This document shows, piece after piece, positions 25,128 to 30,994 of a stretch of DNA of 31,333 bases. Location: positions 1 to 31,333 of IMG/VR virus record IMGVR_UViG_3300017598_000267; one strand, written 5' to 3'. The first letter of the stretch is position 1. Every line of letters begins with the position of its first letter. The notes under the pieces were generated by a model, which had not been told where the DNA came from, ran no database searches, and was given only the letters and a program-made list of their open reading frames with translations. The DNA is from a virus. The translations under genes and the position numbers were made by a program.

Positions 25128-25199
25128 ATGAAAGAAGTAACAAACGATTTAATAACATTAAGTGACGAAGGAATAAAGATAATAACAACTTTAAGTTAG
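25128..25199 (+). CDS. Possible 23-residue micro-ORF
   Basis: ATG at 25128 to TAG ending 25199 (MKEVTNDLITLSDEGIKIITTL then S). It fills the space between two genes exactly, 3 bases after the previous stop and 4 before the next start. It shares the context ACCATGAAAGAAG with the next gene, so it may be a truncated duplicate start or a leader peptide. Too short to judge as protein. Confidence 0.3.
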   Translation: MKEVTNDLITLSDEGIKIITTLS

Positions 25200-25203
25200 A
25201 ACC

Positions 25204-25446
25204 ATGAAAGAAGAACAAGAAGCGGAAAGGATAATTGGAATGTATGAAAAGTTTCTAACCTTGCATTTTTATAATAAGGAGTTTATGTACGAACAAGCTA
25301 AACAATGTGCTTTAATCCATGTTAACGGTATAATAGAACATAATCATAAGCTAACCTTAGATATGAAAGGCTTAAAAGATATAGAATGGTGTAACTTCTA
25401 TGATGAGTACTGGCAAAAAGTTAAATCAATAATAGAAAGTAAATAA
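25204..25446 (+). CDS. Small unknown protein, last gene before non-coding region
   Basis: 80 residues, helical and charged (KEEQEAERIIGMYEKFLTLHFYNKEFMYEQAKQCALIHVNGIIEH). The ending DEYWQKVKSII is of a kind often seen in small phage proteins with one helical domain. No function recognised. Confidence 0.5.
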   Translation: MKEEQEAERIIGMYEKFLTLHFYNKEFMYEQAKQCALIHVNGIIEHNHKLTLDMKGLKDIEWCNFYDEYWQKVKSIIESK

Positions 25447-25635
25447 GTAGGTTTTTAGGAGAAGGGTGATCCGATAAGTGACGAAATGATAAGATAATGA
25501 TACGAAGAGTGATTTGGTTGGTTATTCTACAATTTTTATAAATCGAACGGATGTGAGCAAGTACCTAATAAAAACCCTCCCCCCCAAAAAAAAAATTTTC
25601 GAAACCACCCCCCTAATTTAGAACGATTCTATTTA

Positions 25636-25790
25636 AGTTTGGCACGGTTTTATTTTGAAAGCTGGCTCTTTTTTATTTTTCGAGTTAACTAATTTATGTT
25701 CATAACTTAGTACTTATTTTAGGTAGTTTGGCACGGTTTTATTTCTCATATTTATTTCCCAAAAACCCAGATCTGGCACGGTCTTTGGTA
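25636..25790 (+). repeat. Three TGGCACGGT direct repeats
   Basis: AGTTTGGCACGGTTTTATTT occurs identically at 25636-25655 and 25725-25744, 89 bases apart. A third, shorter copy (ATCTGGCACGGTCTTTGG) is at 25771-25788. The core resembles the -24 part of sigma-54 promoters, but the -12 GC is missing in all three, so protein-binding repeats are more likely. Confidence 0.6.
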
Positions 25791-25863
25791 GGTATTTTAG
25801 GCTTAATTCAATTGAAATTGCACCTGTAAAATTATTTACATAGCAATACAATTATTAATAAAG

Positions 25864-25872
25864 TTTTCCACA
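25864..25872 (+). promoter_or_regulatory. DnaA-box-like site
   Basis: TTTTCCACA fits the relaxed DnaA-box consensus TTWTNCACA. It lies in an AT-rich stretch about 220 bases left of the phased iterons. A single box can occur by chance, so the context gives most of the weight. Confidence 0.35.
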
Positions 25873-26092
25873 AATTTTCATGCATTGTTAACAACGTATA
25901 TAGGTAGTGTATAGCTATACCTTATGTATGTTGATAGCATGCGTTTTAAGGTACTTATTAGCGTGTTTAAGCTACTATCTCAGTACCTCGCGTATACATA
26001 TATCAATTTCTTGAGTTCGTCCATTAGAAGCGATTCGCCTGCTATCATTGGGCTGTAGAGCCTATGTTTATATTAGTTTATATAAATATGAC

Positions 26093-26145
26093 CGTTCGTC
26101 ATTGAAATTGATACGTTCGTCATTTTATAGCTACCGTTCATCACT
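26093..26145 (+). repeat. Three iterons with exact 21-bp period
   Basis: CGTTCGTCATT starts at 26093 and 26114, and CGTTCATCACT at 26135, so spacing is 21 and 21 bases, two helical turns. A weaker fourth version follows at 26155 (CACCTATCACAT), and a related AGTTCGTCCATT lies at 26014-26025. Phased repeats of this kind are typical binding sites of replication initiators or regulators. Confidence 0.55.
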
Positions 26146-26217
26146 TAAAACTTGCACCTATCACATTTTTCACCATCTTTGTAATGTCAAAACGAAACAA
26201 CGGTTTTATTTGACATG

Positions 26218-26315
26218 AGTTCTTTAACATATGTACACGATAACCTTGCAAATTCTTTGCAACGTTTTGGTAACATTCGATACCAGTTTTACATATGAAG
26301 TTCTTTGACATATTG
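26218..26315 (+). repeat. Two boxA-like sequences flanking an inverted repeat
   Basis: AGTTCTTTAACATATG (26218-26233) and AGTTCTTTGACATATTG (26299-26315) resemble the boxA of ribosomal RNA leaders (E. coli TGCTCTTTAACA) and the GTTCTTTGACATATTG form seen in Bacteroidota rRNA leaders and spacers. BoxA in RNA binds NusB/S10 to prevent early termination. The second copy also reads as TTGACA-N17-TACATA. Confidence 0.4.
26246..26262. promoter_or_regulatory. Inverted repeat TTGCAAA-N3-TTTGCAA
   Basis: A perfect 7-bp inverted repeat with spacer TTC. Copies with the same arms and 3-base spacer overlap the promoters at 29872 and 30941, so one phage protein may bind all three. This copy lies between the two boxA-like sequences and has no TAnnTTTG at the right distance. 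Confidence 0.5.
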
Positions 26316-26392
26316 ATACATACATACTACATAGGTACTACGGCAGGCAATGACATCACGAATACGATGACAACCATAGAAGTAGCCTTGAT

Positions 26393-26450
26393 AGGTCGAA
26401 GGTGTGAAAGCCTTTTACATGGTGCATACGTCCCATGCTTACAATGACCT
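26393..26450 (+). ncRNA. Three-way-junction fold in possible long transcript
   Basis: AGGTC (26393-26397) pairs with GACCT (26446-26450) and encloses two hairpins: AAGG/CCTT (26399-26402/26411-26414) and CATGG/CCATG (26418-26422/26433-26437). It lies about 80 bases after the second boxA-like site. The stems are short, so this is a weak call by itself. It gains weight from the density of hairpins in the region. Confidence 0.3.
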
Positions 26451-26838
26451 TGATACGTTAAGATAGTACACTAATATATAGGTATGGAATCATGATGAAA
26501 GACGTTAAACAGTAATATACATGGAGCGTCAGCCATAGTCCTCAGCCAATGGAGAGGCGGTTAATACCGCATAAGGCAGAATGAGGGGTACTTTTTTAGG
26601 ACAATTGAATTGAGTCTAAATTTCAGGCAATATCGGGCTTGGGGGTATCAAAACGCAATAGGGCAATAGTGCTATTGACGGATTAACAGATTCTATATGT
26701 ATCGTTCTATATAGATTAAAAAGCGGAACGAATAGTTTATTAATGAGAGTGAAAAAAGTCAAACACTTGTTGATTAAAAAATAATGACCATGTGGCTGAG
26801 ATAGAGAACACGTTAAATAACTATCTAAAATTAGGTAA

Positions 26839-26890
26839 TTAGGTGTGTATAGAGTAGTCTACGGGGGTTCATGACCCTGCACACCTCTAA
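26839..26890 (+). ncRNA. tRNA-like fold without anticodon arm
   Basis: AGGTGTG (26841-26847) pairs with CACACCT (26880-26886), a 7-bp acceptor-like stem. Then TA, as at tRNA positions 8-9, a 4-bp D-arm-like hairpin TAGA-GTAG-TCTA (26850-26861), and GGGGT-TCATG-ACCCT (26864-26878), which can also be read as a T-arm with loop TTCATGA. There is no anticodon arm and no CCA, so it is not a working tRNA. It ends 23 bases before the ATG at 26910 and may be a leader regulator or tRNA remnant. Confidence 0.4.
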
Positions 26891-26909
26891 TCAATTAATA
26901 TAAAATAAC

Positions 26910-27269
26910 ATGGGAAAGTTTTTAAAGGATGTATCGGAATTTATTGCGAAATTAGAGAGAGTTAACTTTACTAAAGTGGATGGTGATACCTTGATTAGTG
27001 ACGATGGGTTTGAATTGTCTTATCATACGAAGTTCCAAACACTAATGGGAAGTCGTGAGGATTGTAAATTTGTAGGGTTGCCCGTACAATTGATTTTTAG
27101 AATTGTAAAGGAGGGTGTTTATGTAAGTTCGTGGGGTTGTATGGACTTGGAAGATACAACAGAATTGGCAAAGTGGTATAAATTGAAGCATTCTGACTTA
27201 CAAAGAGAGCAGGATGATAAAGAGCGTAAAGTACGTGACACATTCGAATTAGTTTGGAATAATAAATAA
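26910..27269 (+). CDS. Unknown protein, first gene right of the non-coding region
   Basis: 119 residues. Alternating beta and alpha elements (FELSYHTKFQTLMGSREDCKFVGLPVQLIFRIVKEGVYVSSWG), then a charged helix (SDLQREQDDKERKVRDTFELVW). No signal peptide or known motif. Its leader contains the tRNA-like fold. Function unknown. Confidence 0.55.
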   Translation: MGKFLKDVSEFIAKLERVNFTKVDGDTLISDDGFELSYHTKFQTLMGSREDCKFVGLPVQLIFRIVKEGVYVSSWGCMDLEDTTELAKWYKLKHSDLQREQDDKERKVRDTFELVWNNK

Positions 27270-27288
27270 TCATATAAATCTATACAAA

Positions 27289-27669
27289 ATGGAAAAAGAA
27301 ATCGCAAAAGTAATCGCAAAACACGTTGAACAACTAAGTGACGAACGTGGTAAGGAAATCAAAGTTAACTTTACCCTTTCGGGGCAATTTGTAGCCAAGA
27401 AAGGTGAAGACTTTCAACAAATTGTATCATTTGCCATACCATATGATAAAATCCTGGCGGTTGCCCTATCAAAATTGAATGGGGTAACAGTGGATAGCAT
27501 AGTTAAGGAGGCAATGTCGGAGGATATCGACACTGAGAAGATTAAATTGGAAGCGTCAAAGGCACTTGCAAAGATCAAGGGTAAAGGTACACGCAATATG
27601 AGTGGTAAAGTTACCTTTCAATCTCATACATTTGATATAAAGGAAATCGAATCTTGCGAATATTGTTAA
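27289..27669 (+). CDS. Unknown protein with C-terminal CEYC
   Basis: 126 residues, Lys-rich, helical ends around a beta segment (GKEIKVNFTLSGQFVAKKGEDFQQIVSFAIPYDKIL). Ends in ESCEYC. The ATG is preceded by a 17-base leader (27275-27291) that is repeated exactly before the gene at 29927. A terminator follows within 8 bases of the stop. No family recognised. Confidence 0.55.
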   Translation: MEKEIAKVIAKHVEQLSDERGKEIKVNFTLSGQFVAKKGEDFQQIVSFAIPYDKILAVALSKLNGVTVDSIVKEAMSEDIDTEKIKLEASKALAKIKGKGTRNMSGKVTFQSHTFDIKEIESCEYC

Positions 27670-27674
27670 AAACT

Positions 27675-27700
27675 TTGGGGGTGCAATGCCCCCTTTATTT
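27675..27700 (+). terminator. Rho-independent terminator after the 126-aa gene
   Basis: GGGGG (27677-27681), loop TGCAATG, CCCCC (27689-27693), then TTTATTT. It lies 7 bases after the stop, separating the preceding gene from the DUF932 gene. Confidence 0.75.
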
Positions 27701-27750
27701 AAAATAAATTTATATATTTACACAAAACAAAAATTAAAAATTAAATTATT

Positions 27751-28617
27751 ATGGAAATTTTGAAAAATTTAAACTCGGAAATGAACCAAGTAGAGGCAGT
27801 AAGAAGCCAATTGTTTAACGTTGAAAAAATTCAACTAGTACCTTGTAAGGAAGGGTTTGACGTACCAACGGCATTCGGTATGTATAAAACAACGGGAGGT
27901 GAGCCTTTAGGGGTTGTTGGTAAAGACTTCACAGCTACACAGCCAATTGCATTGTTAGATGGTTTGTTAGGTTGTGGACTTGATTTATCTAAAATGAAGT
28001 ACTCAGAATTAAATGGAGGGTCTAAAATTTACTTCGACATACCTGCAGGAAAGATAGCTTTTAAGAACATTAGAGGTATTGAGGATGTAACGGATGTATC
28101 GGTTAGAGTTCAAACGGGATTTGATGGAAGTACTTCTACTAGTTTATATATCTATACTCATAGGTTAGTATGTTCTAATGGGATGAAAGCAACGGTAACT
28201 GAATTCAAAGCGAAGTTCAAAAATACCGCAGGTAATCAAGGTAAGGCATTAAGCTTATGTCATGACGTATCAAAAGCAATTGATAATCTTACTAGACTTG
28301 AACAATTGTATATCGACATGGACAAAATTACAGTTAACCAAACGGTTATCGATGATTATCTTAAGGCAGTTGCCAATATCGATGTGAAGATTAAGGATGA
28401 ATGGTCTACACGTAAAACAAATATGTATCAAGACATGATGAATTCTATAAACCTAGAGTTCAATAGAACGGGTGCAACGGCATACGGATTGTTACAAGGT
28501 GTAACGCACTATACCAACCACGTTGCTAGTGGACATGGTTCGGAAGAATTCATCTTACTTAATAACGGTGCAAAGATGAATGATAAGGCAGTGAAGTTCT
28601 TAACAGCTTTAGTATAA
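27751..28617 (+). CDS. DUF932 family protein
   Basis: 288 residues, close to full domain length. Recognised by TAFGMYKTTGGEPLGVVGKDFTATQPIALLDGLL at the N-terminus, the central YTHRLVCSNGMKATV segment, and GLLQGVTHYTNHVAS near the C-terminus, which are typical of DUF932 (phage/plasmid-like protein family). The family is common in phages and plasmids but has no settled biochemical role. A role in DNA handling or host interference is often supposed. It has its own unit: terminators lie just before and after. A weak promoter (TATATTTA near 27710) may drive it. Confidence 0.8.
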   Translation: MEILKNLNSEMNQVEAVRSQLFNVEKIQLVPCKEGFDVPTAFGMYKTTGGEPLGVVGKDFTATQPIALLDGLLGCGLDLSKMKYSELNGGSKIYFDIPAGKIAFKNIRGIEDVTDVSVRVQTGFDGSTSTSLYIYTHRLVCSNGMKATVTEFKAKFKNTAGNQGKALSLCHDVSKAIDNLTRLEQLYIDMDKITVNQTVIDDYLKAVANIDVKIKDEWSTRKTNMYQDMMNSINLEFNRTGATAYGLLQGVTHYTNHVASGHGSEEFILLNNGAKMNDKAVKFLTALV

Positions 28618-28625
28618 ACTTAAAT

Positions 28626-28660
28626 GACCTACCTAGTACAATGCTAGGTGGGTCTTTATT
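28626..28660 (+). terminator. Strong terminator after the DUF932 gene
   Basis: GACCTACCTAG (28626-28636), loop TACAATG, CTAGGTGGGTC (28644-28654) form an 11-bp stem with one T-G pair, followed by TTTATT. It starts 9 bases after the stop. Confidence 0.8.
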
Positions 28661-28679
28661 AACCTTTAAAACAATTGTA

Positions 28680-28940
28680 ATGATAGAAGTAATAGTATTT
28701 AATTGGAGTGTTTTAGAATGTGATGTTTTAGACGCTAAAGATCTGGGGATTGAAACCTCTGAAGAATTAGAGTATATAAGAATGAATGCACTTGAACAAA
28801 TAGACAACGGTGTAGGGTTTGTAGAGAGACCTTACGAGGCGATTGCTAGGTTTTATGGTAAGACATATGGAGAAGCTTATGCAAAGGCTCAAACCTTTGT
28901 AGATGCTATGGTATTAAGTCAAACAATTAATATAGATTAA
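28680..28940 (+). CDS. Small unknown protein
   Basis: 86 residues from the ATG at 28680. A longer frame from 28641 would start inside the terminator loop, so it is rejected. Mixed alpha/beta: EVIVFNWSVLECDVLDAKDLGI, then helices (SEELEYIRMNALEQI; KTYGEAYAKAQTFVDAMV). Followed after 1 base by the next gene. No family recognised. Confidence 0.5.
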   Translation: MIEVIVFNWSVLECDVLDAKDLGIETSEELEYIRMNALEQIDNGVGFVERPYEAIARFYGKTYGEAYAKAQTFVDAMVLSQTINID

Positions 28941-28941
28941 T

Positions 28942-29187
28942 ATGGATACATTAGAGCAAATTGCCCTTGAAGTGGGAGTACTTGAAGAGGCTAAAGGAAC
29001 TATCTTTGCAACGTGTGTAGAGAATAAGAACTTTGAACTTTATTGGAATGATGCAAATGAAGAAGAGCAAAAAGCTATAGAGGTTTGTATTAAAGGTAAG
29101 TATGGGAGTAAATTTTATATGCAAAAAGACATACCTAGATTAATTGAGTTCTTAGAGAATAATAATTTTTTAAGTGAATTGATATGA
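28942..29187 (+). CDS. Small unknown acidic protein
   Basis: 81 residues, acidic and helical (LEQIALEVGVLEEAKGTIFAT; WNDANEEEQKAIEVCIKGKYG). Start follows the previous stop by one base. No function recognised. Confidence 0.5.
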   Translation: MDTLEQIALEVGVLEEAKGTIFATCVENKNFELYWNDANEEEQKAIEVCIKGKYGSKFYMQKDIPRLIEFLENNNFLSELI

Positions 29188-29199
29188 TGGTTTAATAAT

Positions 29200-29382
29200 T
29201 TAAAATAAATTGATATGGATATTTATGAAATGAATGAATTGATAGAAAGTTATATACAAGACCTAAGAGATATTAAGATTAGGGATGTATCGATTGAACG
29301 AAAAATGGAGGCTCTTAACTTACTAGGTGTTGACTTAGTAAAGGAGAATAATACTAATTAAAATAAATTGATATGGATATTT
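29200..29382 (+). repeat. 25-base leader-and-start repeat, two copies
   Basis: A 25-base block with core AAATTGATATGGATATTT is identical at 29200-29224 and 29358-29382. It includes the start codon and first codons (Met-Asp-Ile) of two consecutive genes. Whole-block conservation, including non-coding bases, suggests a recent duplication or a selected translation-initiation element. Confidence 0.7.
29215..29361 (+). CDS. 48-residue unknown protein
   Basis: ATG at 29215, stop ending 29361. A helical, charged peptide (MDIYEMNELIESYIQDLRD, VSIERKMEALNLLGVDLVKEN). It is supported by its place between co-oriented genes and by sharing its leader and start block with the next gene. No function recognised. 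Confidence 0.5.
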   Translation: MDIYEMNELIESYIQDLRDIKIRDVSIERKMEALNLLGVDLVKENNTN

Positions 29383-29591
29383 TAAGTATATGTGTTAAGT
29401 GTAGTGACAGTTTTAATGCTGTCCTAATTAAGGATAATACAAAGATCCTGGAGTACGAAGGTTATGTACCTGACTTCATGCCCGAACAACACTACGGTGA
29501 TTATATTGAATTAGATATAGATATTGCCACGGGTAAAATTGTAAATTGGAATAAAGTAACATTAAGTGAAGCCAAAAAACAACTTAAATAA
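29373..29591 (+). CDS. Small unknown protein
   Basis: 72 residues. A short beta-rich domain (LSICVKCSDSFNAVLIKDNTKILEYEGYVPDFMP) followed by GDYIELDIDIATGKIVNWNKVT, a pattern common in small phage proteins. Only 6 bases separate it from the next gene. No function known. Confidence 0.5.
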   Translation: MDILSICVKCSDSFNAVLIKDNTKILEYEGYVPDFMPEQHYGDYIELDIDIATGKIVNWNKVTLSEAKKQLK

Positions 29592-29597
29592 ACTAAG

Positions 29598-29861
29598 ATG
29601 AAAAAAGTAAGCAAGCGAATAGAGTTCGCACCATCGAAGAGAAACAAGCAAGTAATGGTGCCATCTAGGTACTACCTTGATGATGTAGAGGTAACCGCAA
29701 TGGAATACTATGGTATTACACCCGAAACAACTTTAGAAGAGGTTATGGCTCAAGAACCTGCAGATTATAGTAAGTTTGGAGAGTGGGAAATTAAAGTAAG
29801 TTTAGTTAAAGAAAGGGATGGAGATGCAAGTAACCCTCTTCATGGAATTATTGGATTTTAA
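29598..29861 (+). CDS. Small unknown basic protein
   Basis: 87 residues, basic N-terminus (KKVSKRIEFAPSKRNKQ), then a short acidic helix (TPETTLEEVMAQE) and a beta segment. Preceded by a 21-base leader-start block (29586-29606) repeated exactly before the gene at 30995. Its stop abuts the operator/promoter at 29862. No family recognised. Confidence 0.5.
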   Translation: MKKVSKRIEFAPSKRNKQVMVPSRYYLDDVEVTAMEYYGITPETTLEEVMAQEPADYSKFGEWEIKVSLVKERDGDASNPLHGIIGF

Positions 29862-29903
29862 TTGCAAAAAGTTTGCATATTAAATTAAATTGAATTACAT
29901 TTG
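29862..29903 (+). promoter_or_regulatory. Promoter overlapped by TTGCAAA-N3-TTTGCAT operator
   Basis: TTGCAAA (29862-29868), AAG, TTTGCAT (29872-29878). The TTTG of the right arm is a perfect -33, with exactly 20 bases before TACATTTG (29896-29903), a perfect -7. Start predicted near 29909, about 18 bases before the ATG at 29927. A protein on the inverted repeat would block or recruit RNA polymerase. Confidence 0.7.
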
Positions 29904-29926
29904 TATTCTAATTAAATCTATACAAA

Positions 29927-30253
29927 ATGAAAAACAAAAATATATCGATTGCTAAGTTCATGGGATGGACTAAAGGTAAACCAAATGAATTTAGATGGGA
30001 AAATGATTGGTTCGACAAAGAAGGGATTAGAAGGACAGATGGTCTAGGTGTGATATTATCCTTTCATACGTCATGGGATTGGTTGATGCCTGTAATTGAG
30101 GAAATCATGAACTTGTCAAGTGATATAACACCTCATGAAGATGCTTTTGAAGACTATAGAAGTACTATTTGGAATGCGGTAACTAACTTTGATTTAGAGA
30201 GTGCACACTCAGTAATAGTAGAATTAATTGAATGGTTATTAATAATAGATTAA
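29927..30253 (+). CDS. Small unknown protein of Bacteroidota-phage type
   Basis: 108 residues. The feature HTSWDWLMPVIEEIMNL is a phrase I associate with small proteins of Bacteroidota phages and mobile elements, of unknown role. The rest is helical with a hydrophobic end (SVIVELIEWLLIID). It is the first gene of a promoter unit and has the 17-base leader (29913-29929) also found before 27289. Confidence 0.55.
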   Translation: MKNKNISIAKFMGWTKGKPNEFRWENDWFDKEGIRRTDGLGVILSFHTSWDWLMPVIEEIMNLSSDITPHEDAFEDYRSTIWNAVTNFDLESAHSVIVELIEWLLIID

Positions 30254-30254
30254 T

Positions 30255-30542
30255 ATGAAAGACGAAACAAAATACGCACGAAAGTGTGACGTAACGGGCA
30301 AAGGTATGAATGAGGGCTTCTATCTTGAATGTATAGGAGTATACCTAGCCAATGAAAAAGACCTAATCAAGCAATTGCGAGAAAAGGAATTTAGCGGAGA
30401 TGATTACGTAGGTATGTCAGATGAGGACATGAAAGAATTAGCCTATGAAGAGGGTGTTTACTATTGGACTGATTGGTACGACACGTTAGAAGAAGAAGAT
30501 GAGTACTACACAGAGAGTGGAAAACTAATTGAAATTAATTAA
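30255..30542 (+). CDS. Small conserved-type phage protein with C..TG.GM motif
   Basis: 95 residues, very acidic. KCDVTGKGMNEGF near the N-terminus is a motif I recognise from small Bacteroidota phage proteins. The C-terminal half is Asp/Glu/Tyr-rich (YYWTDWYDTLEEEDEYY). A DNA-mimic type of inhibitor is imaginable from the charge, but there is no direct evidence. It follows the previous gene by one base. Confidence 0.5.
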   Translation: MKDETKYARKCDVTGKGMNEGFYLECIGVYLANEKDLIKQLREKEFSGDDYVGMSDEDMKELAYEEGVYYWTDWYDTLEEEDEYYTESGKLIEIN

Positions 30543-30558
30543 AACAAAAACATATAAG

Positions 30559-30930
30559 ATGAAAAAACTATTTAGTATAATGTTATTGACTGTAGTAGCT
30601 ACAGTTAGTAACGCAAAGGATAACACAACTATTTCAGGTTACTTACTTCACACTAAGGGGGCAACAATTGAAATCTATAAGGATGGTGAATTAATTAAAA
30701 CAAAGAAACCTATCTTTAAAGCATACAGATTAAAGTTTAAATCAGGGTCTTATGTTGTCGTATTTAATGATGGAGTGACAGAAAAGAAAATGTATGTTAC
30801 TTTAAATAGATCTAAACAAAATGTACAAATAGATGTGGACTTCACACGTTTTACAGACGTAGTAATTAAGAGTAAAGGGGACGACTTGTACTATAAAAAA
30901 ATAAAACAAGAAGAAAACTTTGAAATTTAA
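30559..30930 (+). CDS. Secreted protein with signal peptide
   Basis: 123 residues from ATG at 30559. An upstream TTG would overlap the previous gene and hide the signal peptide. MKKLFSIMLLTVVATVSNA is a classic Sec signal (basic start, hydrophobic core, cleavage after SNA). The mature part is about 104 residues, Lys-rich and beta-rich (ISGYLLHTKGATIEIYKDGELIKT, SYVVVFNDGVTEKKMYVTL), like a small carboxypeptidase-regulatory or Ig-type beta sandwich. In an infected cell it would enter the periplasm. Superinfection exclusion or envelope change are possible roles. It may have been taken from a host. Confidence 0.65.
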   Translation: MKKLFSIMLLTVVATVSNAKDNTTISGYLLHTKGATIEIYKDGELIKTKKPIFKAYRLKFKSGSYVVVFNDGVTEKKMYVTLNRSKQNVQIDVDFTRFTDVVIKSKGDDLYYKKIKQEENFEI

Positions 30931-30972
30931 TTGCAAATTATTTGCATAAGTGAAAAATAAAGATTACATTTG
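30931..30972 (+). promoter_or_regulatory. Second promoter with the same operator
   Basis: TTGCAAA (30931-30937), TTA, TTTGCAT (30941-30947); -33 TTTG at 30941-30944, 20 bases, -7 TACATTTG at 30965-30972. The layout is identical to the promoter at 29862, including the -7 sequence, while intervening bases differ. Predicted start near 30978, ATG at 30995. Confidence 0.7.
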
Positions 30973-30994
30973 TAGAACATTAAAATAAACTAAG

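Larger units (their letters stand above)
25447..26909. other. Long gene-free region with origin-like and structured elements
   Basis: About 1.46 kb without a credible coding frame on either strand, unlike the packed rest. The left third has C and A homopolymers (25575-25615), three TGGCACGGT repeats, a DnaA-box-like site and palindromes TTGTTAACAA (25885-25894) and GTATAGCTATAC (25909-25920). The middle has 21-bp iterons and two boxA-like sequences. The right third has hairpins, including GCGGT-TAAT-ACCGC (26557-26570), TCTATAT/ATATAGA near 26692-26715 and a tRNA-like fold. Best reading: replication origin and/or a long structured transcript. Confidence 0.6.

Noticed and set aside
25570-25620. 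G-quadruplex/i-motif from C-runs
   Set aside because: Only two to three usable C-runs with unequal spacing. The A10 and C7 homopolymers are notable but a defined structure is not supported.
25636-25655. Working sigma-54 promoter
   Set aside because: The -12 GC dinucleotide is absent in all three copies, and no activator gene or suitable start is seen.
25447-26909. CRISPR array or transposon
   Set aside because: Repeats are few, short and without equal unique spacers; no terminal inverted repeats or transposase.
28641-28679. Upstream start for the gene at 28680
   Set aside because: The ATG lies in the loop of the 11-bp terminator. The internal ATG gives a normal small gene.
30529-30558. TTG start for the secreted protein
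   Set aside because: It overlaps the previous gene and adds ten residues in front of a clean signal peptide. The ATG at 30559 is better.
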